Translations under genes and position numbers: made by a program
In this document: positions 9,149-18,658 of the stretch, one piece after another
Layout: each line of letters starts with the position of its first letter
Position numbering within the stretch: position 1 is the stretch's first letter
NCBI RefSeq assembly: GCF_014284365.1
Contig: NZ_JACOGG010000001.1
Location: 248,001-312,000, forward strand
Origin: Cognatundibacterium rugosum
Lineage (GTDB): Bacteria > Pseudomonadota > Gammaproteobacteria > Burkholderiales > Burkholderiaceae_D
DNA: 64,000 nt
Reading direction: 5' to 3'
Notes under the pieces: model-generated
What the model saw: the letters and a program-made list of their open reading frames with translations, nothing else
Databases searched by the model: none
Told to the model about the DNA's origin: nothing

Positions 9149-10006
9149 ATGCGCAAGCACTATTCAACATCCCTACTGAAACAAAGCGGTATCGCGGGCA
9201 TGCTGCTGAGTCTGAGCGCCTGCGGTATTGGCTCCGATATTGCCAACGATATGGGAAACGCGCTCGGTGCCGGGATTGCCTGTGCCTTGACGAATTGCAA
9301 AGACTCAGCGGATGTGAGCTTGCAGGATATTTCCATGCATTTTATCGTCACGCAGCGTAATGGTGTGGTACAGGTCGATGGAGGTCTGGGCCAAAGTGCC
9401 AACCTCCTGACCGTGGTTCGCCCCAGCGGCGGTGATCAGCTCAGCGCCAGCTCCAATGGTCAGACTGTGATGCTTAGCGATATAGATGGAACGCGTTATA
9501 AATATCGCGCACAAATCCCGGATGCGAGTGTACAACCTGTCGTCACTGTGAATTTCATCAGGGCTGGTACCGCCTATCCGAATATGGTCACACTGCCAGC
9601 AGTATTCAGCATCGTGAATCCTGCTGGCCCTGTCACCCTGGCACGCAGTGCAGGCAAACTGCGGGTCCAGTTCAGCCGCAGCATGCCGGATAACGTGGCT
9701 GTCGGCGTCACCATGAAATGTACGCGCTACGATGGCAGCAGTTTCAACGAGCAATCAGATCTGCCATATAAGCTGGATCCGGATGCCTACCGCATTGACA
9801 CCCTCGATCTGGACCGCGCACTAAATGCGCGCAGCGTAGCAGCCAATAACAATAACGCGAATACCGCACTGGTGAGTTATTGTGATCTGGAATTGATCTG
9901 GACAAATTACACGACTGGTACTACCCACCCTAGTCTGAATAAATACAGCAATATCCGTGGCCAGCGTAGCGCCAGCCATCAGGTATTTTATGATGCCAGG
10001 ATTTAA
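9149..10006 (+). CDS. Hypothetical lipoprotein
   Basis: 285 residues. The signal peptide ends in a lipobox (LLSLSAC, Cys about residue 26), so the protein should be lipid-anchored to the outer or inner membrane. GIGSDIANDMGNALGAGIAC follows, with a second cysteine pair (ACALTNC). The body is beta-rich with polar repeats and no domain I recognise. ACCAGGAGACTGTC upstream gives a good GGAG ribosome binding site for the ATG at 9149. It stands alone, followed by aqpZ after 163 bases. Function unknown. Confidence 0.75.
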   Translation: MRKHYSTSLLKQSGIAGMLLSLSACGIGSDIANDMGNALGAGIACALTNCKDSADVSLQDISMHFIVTQRNGVVQVDGGLGQSANLLTVVRPSGGDQLSASSNGQTVMLSDIDGTRYKYRAQIPDASVQPVVTVNFIRAGTAYPNMVTLPAVFSIVNPAGPVTLARSAGKLRVQFSRSMPDNVAVGVTMKCTRYDGSSFNEQSDLPYKLDPDAYRIDTLDLDRALNARSVAANNNNANTALVSYCDLELIWTNYTTGTTHPSLNKYSNIRGQRSASHQVFYDARI

Positions 10007-10169
10007 TTCAATTCCTATGAGAAATTTTTCGATGAAGAATTGTTAAATGACATTCCAATATTTCATTTTTGACAAAAATTAACAGCCACGATCAGGATTG
10101 CTGCCCTAGCATGCGGGAACTGGTGAACGACTCAGTATCACCAAGAACTTAATTGACAGGAGAATCGAC

Positions 10170-10859
10170 ATGAAACGATATGCAGCAGAATTTTTCGGCA
10201 CTTTCTGGCTGGTGCTCGGTGGCTGTGGCAGTGCAGTGCTGGCGGCCGCTATTCCCGGCGTGGGTATAGGCTTGCACGGGGTATCTTTGGCATTTGGTCT
10301 GACGGTACTGACGATGGCGTTTGCAATTGGCCATATTTCAGGTTGTCATTTGAATCCCGCCGTCTCTGTGGGCTTGTGGGTAGGTGGACGCTTCCCTGGC
10401 AAGCAATTGTTACCTTACATTATTGCTCAGATCGCCGGTGGATTACTGGCCGGTGGCGTACTGTTGCTGATCGCCAGCGGCAAACCTGGCTTTGATATCA
10501 GCGCAGGCTTTGCGCTGAATGGTTATGCCGAACATTCGCCTGGCGGCTATTCCATGGTTGCAGCACTGGTCACTGAAGTGGTGATGACGGCCATGTTCCT
10601 GCTGGTGATTATGGGCGCCACGGATGCACGCGCACCGAAAGGGTTTGCACCTATCGCCATCGGTCTGTGCCTGACCCTGATACATCTGATTAGTATTCCT
10701 GTCACGAATACCTCAGTCAATCCGGCCCGCAGTACCGGCGTCGCCTTATATGCAGGTGGCTGGGCGGTGGAACAACTATGGCTGTTCTGGGTCGCTCCCG
10801 TGGTTGGTGCCGTGATAGGTGCAGCTGTGTATAACTTCCTGGCCAGCGCAGAAGACTGA
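10170..10859 (+). CDS. aqpZ: Aquaporin Z
   Basis: 229 residues with six predicted membrane helices and two half-helix NPA loops: HLNPAVSVG (first) and [11 protein letters not shown] (second). It forms a tetrameric water channel in the inner membrane. The [22 protein letters not shown]-terminus and length match E. coli AqpZ (231). The Arg after the second NPA and the overall pattern favour an orthodox water channel rather than GlpF, which is longer and carries a GlpF-type Asp after the second NPA. A GACAGGAG motif precedes the ATG. A strong terminator follows at 10913-10941. Confidence 0.95.
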   Translation: MKRYAAEFFGTFWLVLGGCGSAVLAAAIPGVGIGLHGVSLAFGLTVLTMAFAIGHISGCHLNPAVSVGLWVGGRFPGKQLLPYIIAQIAGGLLAGGVLLLIASGKPGFDISAGFALNGYAEHSPGGYSMVAALVTEVVMTAMFLLVIMGATDARAPKGFAPIAIGLCLTLIHLISIPVTNTSVNPARSTGVALYAGGWAVEQLWLFWVAPVVGAVIGAAVYNFLASAED

Positions 10860-10912
10860 TACAAAAGCTTTGATGACCTTAGTATGCTTAGAAGTGTTTA
10901 AGCATGCTTAAA

Positions 10913-10941
10913 AAAACGGCAGCTGCAAAGCTGCCGTTTTC
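10913..10941 (+). terminator. Rho-independent terminator after aqpZ
   Basis: A perfect stem (ACGGCAGCT at 10916-10924 with AGCTGCCGT at 10929-10937) closes a GCAA tetraloop, flanked by A-run and T-run, 54 bases after the aqpZ stop. Confidence 0.85.
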
Positions 10942-11056
10942 TTTTCCGCCGCGCATGGCGAATAGCGCCCTCAATTTGCGCATGCTGAATTGCACAACAT
11001 GCACAACAAAGCCCTTACAATGCTGCCATCACGATCATTTCTGCTGGGAATTGGAT

Positions 11057-12076
11057 ATGGCATTGGAACACCTTTCTTATGGCTCGGACGCGACCGGTTT
11101 AATTTGCGGCTATTTGTTCTGTGCCAATCAGGCGGGTAAAGCGATTTCCAGCGAAGAAGCCGCACATTGGCTGCAACAGCGCCAGCTTGCGGATGATGGC
11201 AGCTTTATCTGGCTGCATTTCAATCTCAGCAATGTGTCAACAGAAAAATGGTTGCATGAACATGCGGAAGCGCCCGAAGAATTTTTTGAAACCCTGCATG
11301 AAGGCTCACGCTCAACCCGGATAGAGCATGCTGACCGGCATCTGATCGCGGTGGTGAATGACGTCGTGCATGATTTTTCCTACGAAGCCTCAGACATCGC
11401 CACCCTGTGGATATGTCTGAATCAGGGCATGATGATCAGCACCCGCCGCACCTCACTCAAAGCCGTCGATCGTTTGCGCCATGCGGTCAACCATGGTGAG
11501 CGCTTTCATTCACCAACGGATTTACTGATCCATTTGCTACGCGATCAGGCTGATGTGCTGATTGGCATCGTCCGTACCGTGATTCGCAAAGTCGATGAAA
11601 TCGAAGACCATTTACTGGCTGAACGTCTGAATCATAAGCGCGCTAATCTGGGTGGAATACGCCGCGTGTTGGTGCGCTTGCAAAGGTTGCTCGCGCCGGA
11701 ACCTGCAGCCTTATTCCGCCTGCTACAGAAGCCACCTGCCTGGGTTGCCGAAAGCGATATTCAGGAATTACGGCAATCCACCGAGGAATTTGCGATGGTA
11801 CTCAGTGATATGGCCTCTTTGCAGGAAAGAATCAAATTGCTGCAGGAAGAAATTGCGGCCAGCGTCAACCAACAAAATAACCGCTCATTGTTCGTATTGA
11901 CTATCGTCACGGTACTGGCGTTACCGATCAATATCATCGCCGGTCTGCTGGGTATGAACGTAGGTGGAATTCCGCTGGCACAACATGAATTTGGTTTCTG
12001 GATCGTGGTTGCGATCGTCATCAGTTTTACCCTGATCGCCGGGTGGCTCGCATTCCGTAGCCGGCGTGAGGACTAG
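11057..12076 (+). CDS. zntB: ZntB-type CorA-superfamily metal transporter
   Basis: 339 residues from the ATG at 11057. A longer frame opens at 10904, but that start would lie at the aqpZ terminator and adds an unlikely Cys/His-rich leader. The C-terminal region has the CorA-superfamily layout: a long helical cytoplasmic domain, then TM1 (VLTIVTVLALPINIIAGLLG), the GMN motif in GMNVGGIP, and TM2 before a basic tail (RSRRED). GMNVGGIP rather than the CorA YGMNFxxMPE loop is typical of ZntB. The ZntB family moves Zn2+ by a proton-coupled or channel mechanism that is debated. It is pentameric in the inner membrane. No metal-responsive operator is obvious. Confidence 0.88.
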   Translation: MALEHLSYGSDATGLICGYLFCANQAGKAISSEEAAHWLQQRQLADDGSFIWLHFNLSNVSTEKWLHEHAEAPEEFFETLHEGSRSTRIEHADRHLIAVVNDVVHDFSYEASDIATLWICLNQGMMISTRRTSLKAVDRLRHAVNHGERFHSPTDLLIHLLRDQADVLIGIVRTVIRKVDEIEDHLLAERLNHKRANLGGIRRVLVRLQRLLAPEPAALFRLLQKPPAWVAESDIQELRQSTEEFAMVLSDMASLQERIKLLQEEIAASVNQQNNRSLFVLTIVTVLALPINIIAGLLGMNVGGIPLAQHEFGFWIVVAIVISFTLIAGWLAFRSRRED

Positions 12077-12266
12077 GGACAATCATCTTATTGTATGAAA
12101 ATGATTATTGCGTGTCGCACGCGGCAATCTTGTGCGGAAAGCCGCATTCCTTGCAGAACAACAATTCTGCATGGCAATGTACTAATTGTTGCCATGCTTT
12201 GATGTAACATAGGGCGCTCAGACTATTTAGCATTTTCTTAAGAGATGAATGCCGCCTTAAAACAAG

Positions 12267-13559
12267 ATGAGTACAGCAGGAACTATGACTGATATTCAGA
12301 CCCAGTTTATTGATGTATCCCTGCTTAGAATCGGGATGTTTATCTACCTGGATATGGGGTGGATGGACCATCCATTTCCTGTAAGTAATTTCAAAATCAG
12401 CAGCCAGGAACAAATCAATACCATACGTTCGTTAGGTCTGGAGCAAGTGCGCTATGCGCCTGAAAAAAGTACGCCAGCGCCTGAACCCGTCGGGGCTGCA
12501 AATGACCGCCTGACCCCTGCTGCTCAGGAATCCGAACAAAGCCGGGCTGCCAGACTGCGCCGTGAATTACTGGCTAGCCAGGCGGCCAGCCTGCAAGTCT
12601 GTGAAAAACAATTCAATCATGCGGCCCAGACCTTGCGGCAAGTGAACGAACAGGTGCATGCGCAACCTGAGCTGGCTAAGGAGTTGACGGAGCAATTAAT
12701 TCAGGCCTTCCTGGGTGAAGTGCTGAGTGAAGATGAAGCTGCAATACGCTTGCTGTCAGAAAAAGCTGGTGAAAAAACCTCGCTGCACGCAATTAATGTG
12801 ACTGTGATTTCCCTGCTGCTGGGAAAAGCCATGCAACTGAGCAAAGCCGACATGCTGCAACTGGGCTTGGGCGCGCTGCTGCACGATATTGGCAAAGTCA
12901 ATTTGCCCGACCGTCTGCGCTGGATGGATGAACATTTCAACCATGCGGAAAAACTGCTTTTCCATGAGCATGTGAGCCATAGCGTCGCGCTGGCACGTAA
13001 GATGGCACTGACCCCATCGGCGATGTTACTGATCGCCCAGCATCATGAATTTATCGATGGCAGCGGTTATCCCAGCCGCGTCAACGGCGATAAAATTTCA
13101 CCTCTGGCGCGCATTGTCGCACTGGTCAATCATTACGATAATCTGTGCAATCCGTCTAATCCTGCACTTGCAGTCACCCCCCATGAAGCCCTGTCCCAGA
13201 TTTTTACCCAGGGTAAGGCGCGCTTTGATCCAGCCACACTGACGGCTTTTATCCGCATGATGGGTATCTACCCACCAGGCTCAGTGGTACAACTGACCGA
13301 TGACCGCTATGCATTGGTGGTATCGGTGAATTCCAGCCGCCCGATCAAACCCAAAGTCATTATCCATGATAGCCGTGTGCCACGCGAAGACGCACTGGTG
13401 ATCAATCTGGAACATGAAAAGCAGCTGGGTATACATCGCAGTCTGAAACCCTTACAACTTCCGAAGGCGGCTTACGACTATCTGTCGCCACGCAAACGTC
13501 TTTGCTATTTCTTTGAGCGTGGGCTGGAAGCCGGCGCACCGCTGGGAGAAGGCATATGA
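12267..13559 (+). CDS. HD-GYP domain cyclic-di-GMP phosphodiesterase with DUF3391 N-terminus
   Basis: 430 residues. Residues 10-70 form the DUF3391-type leader (LLRIGMFIYLDMGWMDHPF). The HD-GYP domain follows: HD at 206-207 in LLHDIGK, and HHEFIDGSGYP at 259-269, both intact, so hydrolysis of c-di-GMP is likely. A linker with a helical segment (about 90-150) joins them. The start is uncertain between ATG 12267 and ATG 12285. The stop overlaps the next gene's ATG (ATGA at 13556), so the two are translationally coupled. This places a phosphodiesterase beside a protein with both synthase and hydrolase domains, a local c-di-GMP control pair. Confidence 0.93.
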   Translation: MSTAGTMTDIQTQFIDVSLLRIGMFIYLDMGWMDHPFPVSNFKISSQEQINTIRSLGLEQVRYAPEKSTPAPEPVGAANDRLTPAAQESEQSRAARLRRELLASQAASLQVCEKQFNHAAQTLRQVNEQVHAQPELAKELTEQLIQAFLGEVLSEDEAAIRLLSEKAGEKTSLHAINVTVISLLLGKAMQLSKADMLQLGLGALLHDIGKVNLPDRLRWMDEHFNHAEKLLFHEHVSHSVALARKMALTPSAMLLIAQHHEFIDGSGYPSRVNGDKISPLARIVALVNHYDNLCNPSNPALAVTPHEALSQIFTQGKARFDPATLTAFIRMMGIYPPGSVVQLTDDRYALVVSVNSSRPIKPKVIIHDSRVPREDALVINLEHEKQLGIHRSLKPLQLPKAAYDYLSPRKRLCYFFERGLEAGAPLGEGI

Positions 13560-15988
13560 AGCCACATCAACTTCAGGCACTGATAGAGGGCATGCTGGAA
13601 GCAGTCATTCTGGTCGACCCGATAGAATTGAAAATCATCGCGGCTAACCGCCAGATACATCAGATATTGCAATTGCCAGAAAACTGCTTACACGGCAGCT
13701 CAGTGATCGATATTGCGGCTGCACCTGAAGATGTGTTTTTTTGGGAGGATGTGGCAGCTGGTTTATCCGACAGTATTTATTCTGAAACCCTGTTACGCCG
13801 GGCCGATAACAGCGTAGTGCAAGTTGAACGCCGGGTCAGTCTGGTCAAAGTCGGCATGGACAGCTCTGTGTACGTAGTCGCTATTTGCGATCACTCTGAT
13901 CAGCGTCATGTCGAAAATGAGTTGGAAAAACTGATCGCTGAATTGCGCGCCACACTGGAATCCACGGCGGACGGCATACTGGTGACAGATATGGAAGGTG
14001 GCATCCGCAGCTACAATCACTTGTTTGCAGAATTGTGGGGATTGCCCGATAAGCTCATGACGCAGCGCGACGATGCCGCGATCTATGCATGGATGGATAA
14101 GTGCATGATCGATGCCGAGCATTATACGGAGCGTCTGGGGACGATCACACGCTCTCCCCTGATGGAAGCAACCGATGTGCTGGTACTGCGCTCCGGAAAA
14201 ATACTGGAGCGTGTTACCTTGCCGCAGTATGCAAGAGGCAGACCGATAGGCAGAGTTTTTTCTTATCGTGACATTACCCAAAAACTGGAAGATGAAGCGC
14301 GCCTGCAACTGGCGGCCAAGGTATTTGAGTCCAGTACTGATGCGATTTTTATTACCGATGCCGATCAGCGCATCATCACCACCAATCCCAGTTTTGAACG
14401 TCTGAGCAGCTACCACGAAGATGAGATGCGGGGCAAAACGCCGCGTGAGTTTTTTTCATCTGAAAGTAATGCAGACCTGATCGACCAAATCCTGCAAAAG
14501 CTGGAACTCGCTGGTTTCTGGGAAGGGGAATTATGGAATCGGCGCAAAAATGGCCATGCCTATCTGTGCATGATCACTCTGGTCCGGGTGCAGGATCAAT
14601 ACGGTAAAACCATCCATTACATCGGTTTTTTCAAAGACCGTACCGAAACCCATCTGGCAAAACAACGCATCGAAGAGCTGGCGTTTACCGATGCGCTGAC
14701 CGGTTTGCCAAACCGCGTCTTACTGGCGGAACGGATCAAACAATCGATTACGATTGCCAGCCGCAAAAACGGGACCTTCGCCTTACTGTTTCTGGATCTG
14801 GATCACTTCAAACAGATTAATGATTCGCTGGGCCATCCTTTCGGTGACCGCGTCTTACTCGAAGTGACTGAACGCCTGAAGCACTGCATACGTCAGGTCG
14901 ATACCGCCGCGCGTCTGGGCGGTGACGAATTTGTATTGTTGCTGCATGAAGCCAATGCAGAGGGCGCAGAAATCTGTGCCCGCCGCGTACTGGAAGAACT
15001 GACCGCGCCAATCTTGTTAGACAGCATGAGCTTTACCGTCACATCGAGTATCGGTATTGCGATGTTCCCGGGTGATGGCGCCAATATGGCGGATCTGATT
15101 AAGAATGCTGACAGCGCGATGTATCACGTCAAAGAACGTGGCCGCTCGGATTTTCGTTTTTATCAAAAGAAAATGAATATCGGCCTGTTGTCACGGATGA
15201 AGCTGGATCATGCCATGCGTCAGGCTCTGGAGCGACAGGAATTCCGGCTACATTACCAGCCGCAGATCCATCTGAAAACCGGGCGGATATTTGGTGCTGA
15301 AGCGCTGATACGCTGGCATGACGAAGAGCTGGGTGAGATCAGTCCTGCGCAGTTTATTCCGATTGCGGAAGAATCCGGTGCCATCGTCGCTATCGGTCAC
15401 TGGGTGATGCGTGAAGCCATTTCCCAGGCGGCACAATGGCGTCGTGCCGGCCATCAGATATGTATGGCATTCAATGTCTCAGCCCTGCAATTTCAACAGG
15501 CGAATTTTGTCAGCAGTGTGGCGCAGACGCTGGAAGAATATGATGTTGCAGCGGATGGTATCGAATTAGAGCTGACCGAATCTGTCCTGATACGTGACGC
15601 CGAAGAAACCCTGCGCAAACTGGAAGCCTTGTCACAGCTGGGTGTACGCTTGTCGATCGATGATTTTGGTACCGGCTACTCCAGTCTCAGCTATCTGAAG
15701 CGCTTCCCGATTCATAAGCTGAAAATCGACCGTTCTTTTGTGGATGATTTACCTGACGATGACAGCGATGTCGCTATCGTGACAGCGATTGTGCATCTCG
15801 CCCACGCTTTACAGAAACAAGTGATCGCTGAAGGTGTGGAAACTGAACAGCAACGCTGCTTACTCGATCGTTTGCAATGCGATGAGTATCAGGGCTTTCT
15901 GTGCTCACCGGCTGTCAGCGCGACTGAATTTGAGAATTTGTTCTTATCTGGTCAGGGTTTGAGCTGCCAGTTGCGGGTTTCTTCCTGA
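13556..15988 (+). CDS. PAS-PAS-PAS-GGDEF-EAL cyclic-di-GMP signalling protein
   Basis: 810 residues, cytoplasmic. Three PAS-like sensor domains fill about residues 1-380 (the first from residue 5, the second around ESTADGILVTD, the third around ESSTDAIFITD). The GGDEF motif is intact at 455-459 and preceded at the proper distance by an RxxD (RQVD) inhibitory site, so product feedback is likely. EAL is intact at 582-584 (GAEALIRW), with DDFGTGYSSLSYL and VIAEGVET downstream. Both activities may be present; PAS ligands such as heme or flavin cannot be read from sequence. A GGAG precedes the ATG, which overlaps the HD-GYP gene stop. The last 37 bases overlap the convergent Sel1 gene. Confidence 0.95.
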   Translation: MKPHQLQALIEGMLEAVILVDPIELKIIAANRQIHQILQLPENCLHGSSVIDIAAAPEDVFFWEDVAAGLSDSIYSETLLRRADNSVVQVERRVSLVKVGMDSSVYVVAICDHSDQRHVENELEKLIAELRATLESTADGILVTDMEGGIRSYNHLFAELWGLPDKLMTQRDDAAIYAWMDKCMIDAEHYTERLGTITRSPLMEATDVLVLRSGKILERVTLPQYARGRPIGRVFSYRDITQKLEDEARLQLAAKVFESSTDAIFITDADQRIITTNPSFERLSSYHEDEMRGKTPREFFSSESNADLIDQILQKLELAGFWEGELWNRRKNGHAYLCMITLVRVQDQYGKTIHYIGFFKDRTETHLAKQRIEELAFTDALTGLPNRVLLAERIKQSITIASRKNGTFALLFLDLDHFKQINDSLGHPFGDRVLLEVTERLKHCIRQVDTAARLGGDEFVLLLHEANAEGAEICARRVLEELTAPILLDSMSFTVTSSIGIAMFPGDGANMADLIKNADSAMYHVKERGRSDFRFYQKKMNIGLLSRMKLDHAMRQALERQEFRLHYQPQIHLKTGRIFGAEALIRWHDEELGEISPAQFIPIAEESGAIVAIGHWVMREAISQAAQWRRAGHQICMAFNVSALQFQQANFVSSVAQTLEEYDVAADGIELELTESVLIRDAEETLRKLEALSQLGVRLSIDDFGTGYSSLSYLKRFPIHKLKIDRSFVDDLPDDDSDVAIVTAIVHLAHALQKQVIAEGVETEQQRCLLDRLQCDEYQGFLCSPAVSATEFENLFLSGQGLSCQLRVSS

Positions 15989-16716
15989 ATATCGGCGATT
16001 TGTTCAGCGGTCAACGCACTGCTGACCAGATCGCGGCTATCCATTGCTTTCAAGCCTATCTGCAAACTGGCTGACAGCAGATACTGATAACCGGTCAGTA
16101 GGTTTTTTTCCACGCCCTGGCCATACAGATACAGCATGCCTAACTGAAAACTGGCCGACGACATGCCGCGATCAGCCGCCTGACGGAACCAGTAAGCCGC
16201 CTTGGCCTCGTTCCGGTGCACACCTCTGCTATCACGATACATCATCGCCAGGTGATATTGTGCGCTGCTGTTACCCTGATTGGCCGCAGCCTCATACCAG
16301 CTGGCTGCCTGTTGATAATTCTGGGTGACACCGCGTCCATTTTCATACAAAAAACCCATAATCATCTGCGCGGAAGAAAATTGCTGACGCGCGGCCATAT
16401 TCAGAAATTCCAGGGCCTTCCCCTCATCACGCTCATTCCCCTCGCCAGTCAGGTACAACAGTCCAAGATTCGTCTGAGCACCCGGATGCCCCTGTAGCGC
16501 AGCGCGGTTCAGCCAAAGTTTGGCATCTTCTATACTTTGAAAACCCAGATCACCATTCAAATACAGCAAACCCAGTGTATTTTGTGCCTGCATATCGCCT
16601 AGCATTGCCCAGCGCTGCAGCAGGCTTTCATCATCCTCGAACTCGTCATCGCTCAGCGCGCTGCCACAAGCGAGCAATATCGTCAGGCACAATAAAAGAT
16701 GGCGCATTTTTTTCAT
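15952..16716 (-). CDS. Secreted Sel1-repeat protein
   Basis: 254 residues with a signal peptide (LLLCLTILLACGSALS, cleavage or lipobox-like LLAC near residue 17). The body has about five Sel1-like TPR repeats, each with the A.x.LG..Y..G.GV pattern (AQNTLGLLYLNG, AQTNLGLLYLTGEG, AQMIMGFLYENGRGV, AQYHLAMMYRDSRGV, ASFQLGMLYLYGQGV). Sel1 proteins act as protein-interaction scaffolds, often in the envelope or in c-di-GMP and exopolysaccharide systems. Its 3' end overlaps the PAS-GGDEF-EAL gene by 37 bases in convergent orientation. Partner unknown. Confidence 0.88.
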   Translation of the reverse strand: MKKMRHLLLCLTILLACGSALSDDEFEDDESLLQRWAMLGDMQAQNTLGLLYLNGDLGFQSIEDAKLWLNRAALQGHPGAQTNLGLLYLTGEGNERDEGKALEFLNMAARQQFSSAQMIMGFLYENGRGVTQNYQQAASWYEAAANQGNSSAQYHLAMMYRDSRGVHRNEAKAAYWFRQAADRGMSSASFQLGMLYLYGQGVEKNLLTGYQYLLSASLQIGLKAMDSRDLVSSALTAEQIADIQEETRNWQLKP

Positions 16717-16882
16717 GCTGGCCTACCCCGTTTTGACATGGTGTACAAAGTGTACGCATTTCTTTTAAGAATCATATATCTCTGTACTTGCTTTCAGTAA
16801 CGAATTGTAGGCAGTTGCCACAAATGTTGCAAATCTCAAGCTACACTGCATGCTTTCTCTACTGACTGTTACGGAGTTCCGT

Positions 16883-17791
16883 GTGCAAGTTCTTCGCTCT
16901 GCGGCTGCAATGCCAAAACGCCGGATAGGCCTGATCGCTAATCGCTCCCATCAGGACGATCCACAATCTGCGCTGGTACAACTGCTGACGGGTTCTCAGG
17001 CAGCGATCACCTATTTGAACATAGAATTCGTGGTCGTTGGCCGCACGCTGGATGCGATCCACAAGCATGGGCTGGACACACTATGCCCTGCTATCGAACG
17101 TTTTCCTTACGGTCGCGAAGGCGGGCTCATGAAACTGGTGTCGCGTGTGGTGGATGAAGATCCGCTACGTGCCGTGGATGCTGTCATCTATCTCATCGAT
17201 CCGGTCGATCCTTCCTCCGTATTTCCGGAAGCCGTCGCACTGAAGCGTCAGTGCGTGATCCATCAAAAGCCTTTTTTAGCGACACTGGCCAGCGCTCAGG
17301 AATGGCTGGAACTACAAGCCTGCCTGCTTGGCAAAACAAGCAACCCGGCCTTGGATGCGCGCTTTCAACTGGAGCGGGAAGGCATCGCTCTGATTGCGCA
17401 TGATGCGCTCAAACCAGCAATGCTGACACTGGCGGAAAAGCATTTTGCGGTCCTGGATCGCTTTGCCTGTCGCTATGCGACTGGCACTACGGGTGGTTTA
17501 TTAAATCAAACCGCCAGCCGACTCAAAGCAACAGAGCTGCCTGCCTGGGTGCATCCGTATCGTTCCGGCCCTTTAGGCGGCGACGCGCAGCTGGCTGAAC
17601 TGGTGCTGGAACGCAAAATACGCCGCATCCTGTTTCTCGAAGATCCGCATGTCGCGCGTCAACACGAAGCAGATATTCAATTGCTGGAACGTGCAGCGCG
17701 CACCGTCACTGACTTCGCTCTGGTGATCAGCGAAGTCAGTGAGGCAGATCGTTATTTGCAAGCACTCAGCCTGCGTTCAGCATCTGCGTAA
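16883..17791 (+). CDS. Tandem methylglyoxal-synthase-like protein
   Basis: 302 residues from the GTG at 16883, chosen because GGAG (16873-16876) lies 6 bases upstream; an ATG at 16850 is the alternative. The C-terminal half (about 165-295) matches E. coli MgsA, which makes methylglyoxal from dihydroxyacetone phosphate: AHD (172-174) with Lys 177, YATGTTGGLL (around 200-204), SGPLGGDAQL (catalytic Asp 234), LEDP (Asp 254) and QHEAD (His 261). The N-terminal half (about 13-145) follows the same order of strands (IGLIANRS, FVVVGRTLD, RFPYGREGGL, VIYLIDPVDP, PFLATLASAQEWL) but has lost the catalytic Asp and AHD. E. coli MgsA is 152 residues, so this is a double-length, fused or duplicated form. 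It stands alone. Activity is inferred. Confidence 0.8.
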   Translation: MQVLRSAAAMPKRRIGLIANRSHQDDPQSALVQLLTGSQAAITYLNIEFVVVGRTLDAIHKHGLDTLCPAIERFPYGREGGLMKLVSRVVDEDPLRAVDAVIYLIDPVDPSSVFPEAVALKRQCVIHQKPFLATLASAQEWLELQACLLGKTSNPALDARFQLEREGIALIAHDALKPAMLTLAEKHFAVLDRFACRYATGTTGGLLNQTASRLKATELPAWVHPYRSGPLGGDAQLAELVLERKIRRILFLEDPHVARQHEADIQLLERAARTVTDFALVISEVSEADRYLQALSLRSASA

Positions 17792-17797
17792 CAACGC

Positions 17798-18568
17798 TTA
17801 AGCTGCATCTGGCTTGGCACCTGATAAACGCTGCAGGCGCTGTAAGGCGGTTTCACCAGCCGTATCTGCCTGTGCAACGGACTGGCGGATCGCATTGATT
17901 TCTGCCGCCTGATCCAGCGGTTTTTGTGCGATGTCAGCCACGATGCGCAGACCTGCCGCTTCATTGCTGACTGATTGTGCACGGCGGGTCAGGGCATTGA
18001 GTGCGGTGGAGTGCGTTTGCATACTGCTCAGGCTGGACAATTGCTCCTGTCTCTCCATACGCAATTGCTGTAAGTCTTTCTGTGCCTTGGCAGCCGCCAG
18101 TTCCTGCAGCGCTTTTTTAGCGGCAGCATCAAAATCAGCCAATTGCTTAGACAATGCATCGACGATTTTCTGTAACTCGTCCATGTATTCTCGCGCATCG
18201 GCTTCTTCCTGAATCTCGATAGGTAAGCGCGCCTTATTCGCTTCCAGTTCGTCACAGAACAGGCTTACGGTAGCTTCTGAAATTTTGCCAGCGGCAAGAC
18301 GTTCTGCCAGCGTCAGTGCGGCTTTTTCATCGTTCGCGATCAACTCACGCAAACGCACCACGTCACCATGTTCTTTATCGAAAGCAGAACGCGCCGAAGC
18401 GAGTTTCTGCGCAGTTTCACGCAGGGTCACGGCCAGACGGTCGCGATCAGCTTCGGTCGCTGTCTCAGGATCAAAATTCGCGATGGCTTCGGAAACCCGG
18501 TCACCCAGTGCACCAAAATGTTTGGAAATCAGACGTGCGGTTAAACCCCAGCCATTTAAATTGCTCAT
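17798..18568 (-). CDS. Coiled-coil protein, PspA/IM30-like (YjfJ-like)
   Basis: 256 residues, almost entirely Ala/Glu/Lys/Gln-rich coiled coil with no signal peptide or membrane segment. The composition and heptad pattern, and a position next to a DUF2491 gene, resemble E. coli yjfJ, a PspA/IM30 family member beside yjfK. The sequence alone gives no sharp motif, so PspA relationship is an inference. It is the third gene of a minus-strand run (20386 to 17798): secreted low-complexity protein, DUF2491 protein, this one. PspA-like proteins bind stressed membranes. The stop lies 6 bases from the convergent methylglyoxal-synthase-like gene. Confidence 0.7.
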   Translation of the reverse strand: MSNLNGWGLTARLISKHFGALGDRVSEAIANFDPETATEADRDRLAVTLRETAQKLASARSAFDKEHGDVVRLRELIANDEKAALTLAERLAAGKISEATVSLFCDELEANKARLPIEIQEEADAREYMDELQKIVDALSKQLADFDAAAKKALQELAAAKAQKDLQQLRMERQEQLSSLSSMQTHSTALNALTRRAQSVSNEAAGLRIVADIAQKPLDQAAEINAIRQSVAQADTAGETALQRLQRLSGAKPDAA

Positions 18569-18658
18569 GTTACTTCCTTTCAGAGAGTGAGGGCTGTACG
18601 CAAACTGCGATGTAAGCGTCAGTCCTGAGGGTAAAAATTAACCTGTGTATGCAGGGTG

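Noticed and set aside
10069..10097. TTGACA as a promoter -35 for aqpZ
   Set aside because: The -35 is perfect but no acceptable -10 lies at 16-18 bases.
10904..11056. N-terminal extension of the ZntB-like protein
   Set aside because: It would start at the aqpZ terminator and add a Cys/His-rich leader; the ATG at 11057 is better.
13793..14416. 207-residue open frame antisense to the PAS-GGDEF-EAL gene
   Set aside because: Lies wholly within a strongly supported gene and shows no recognisable domain or ribosome site.
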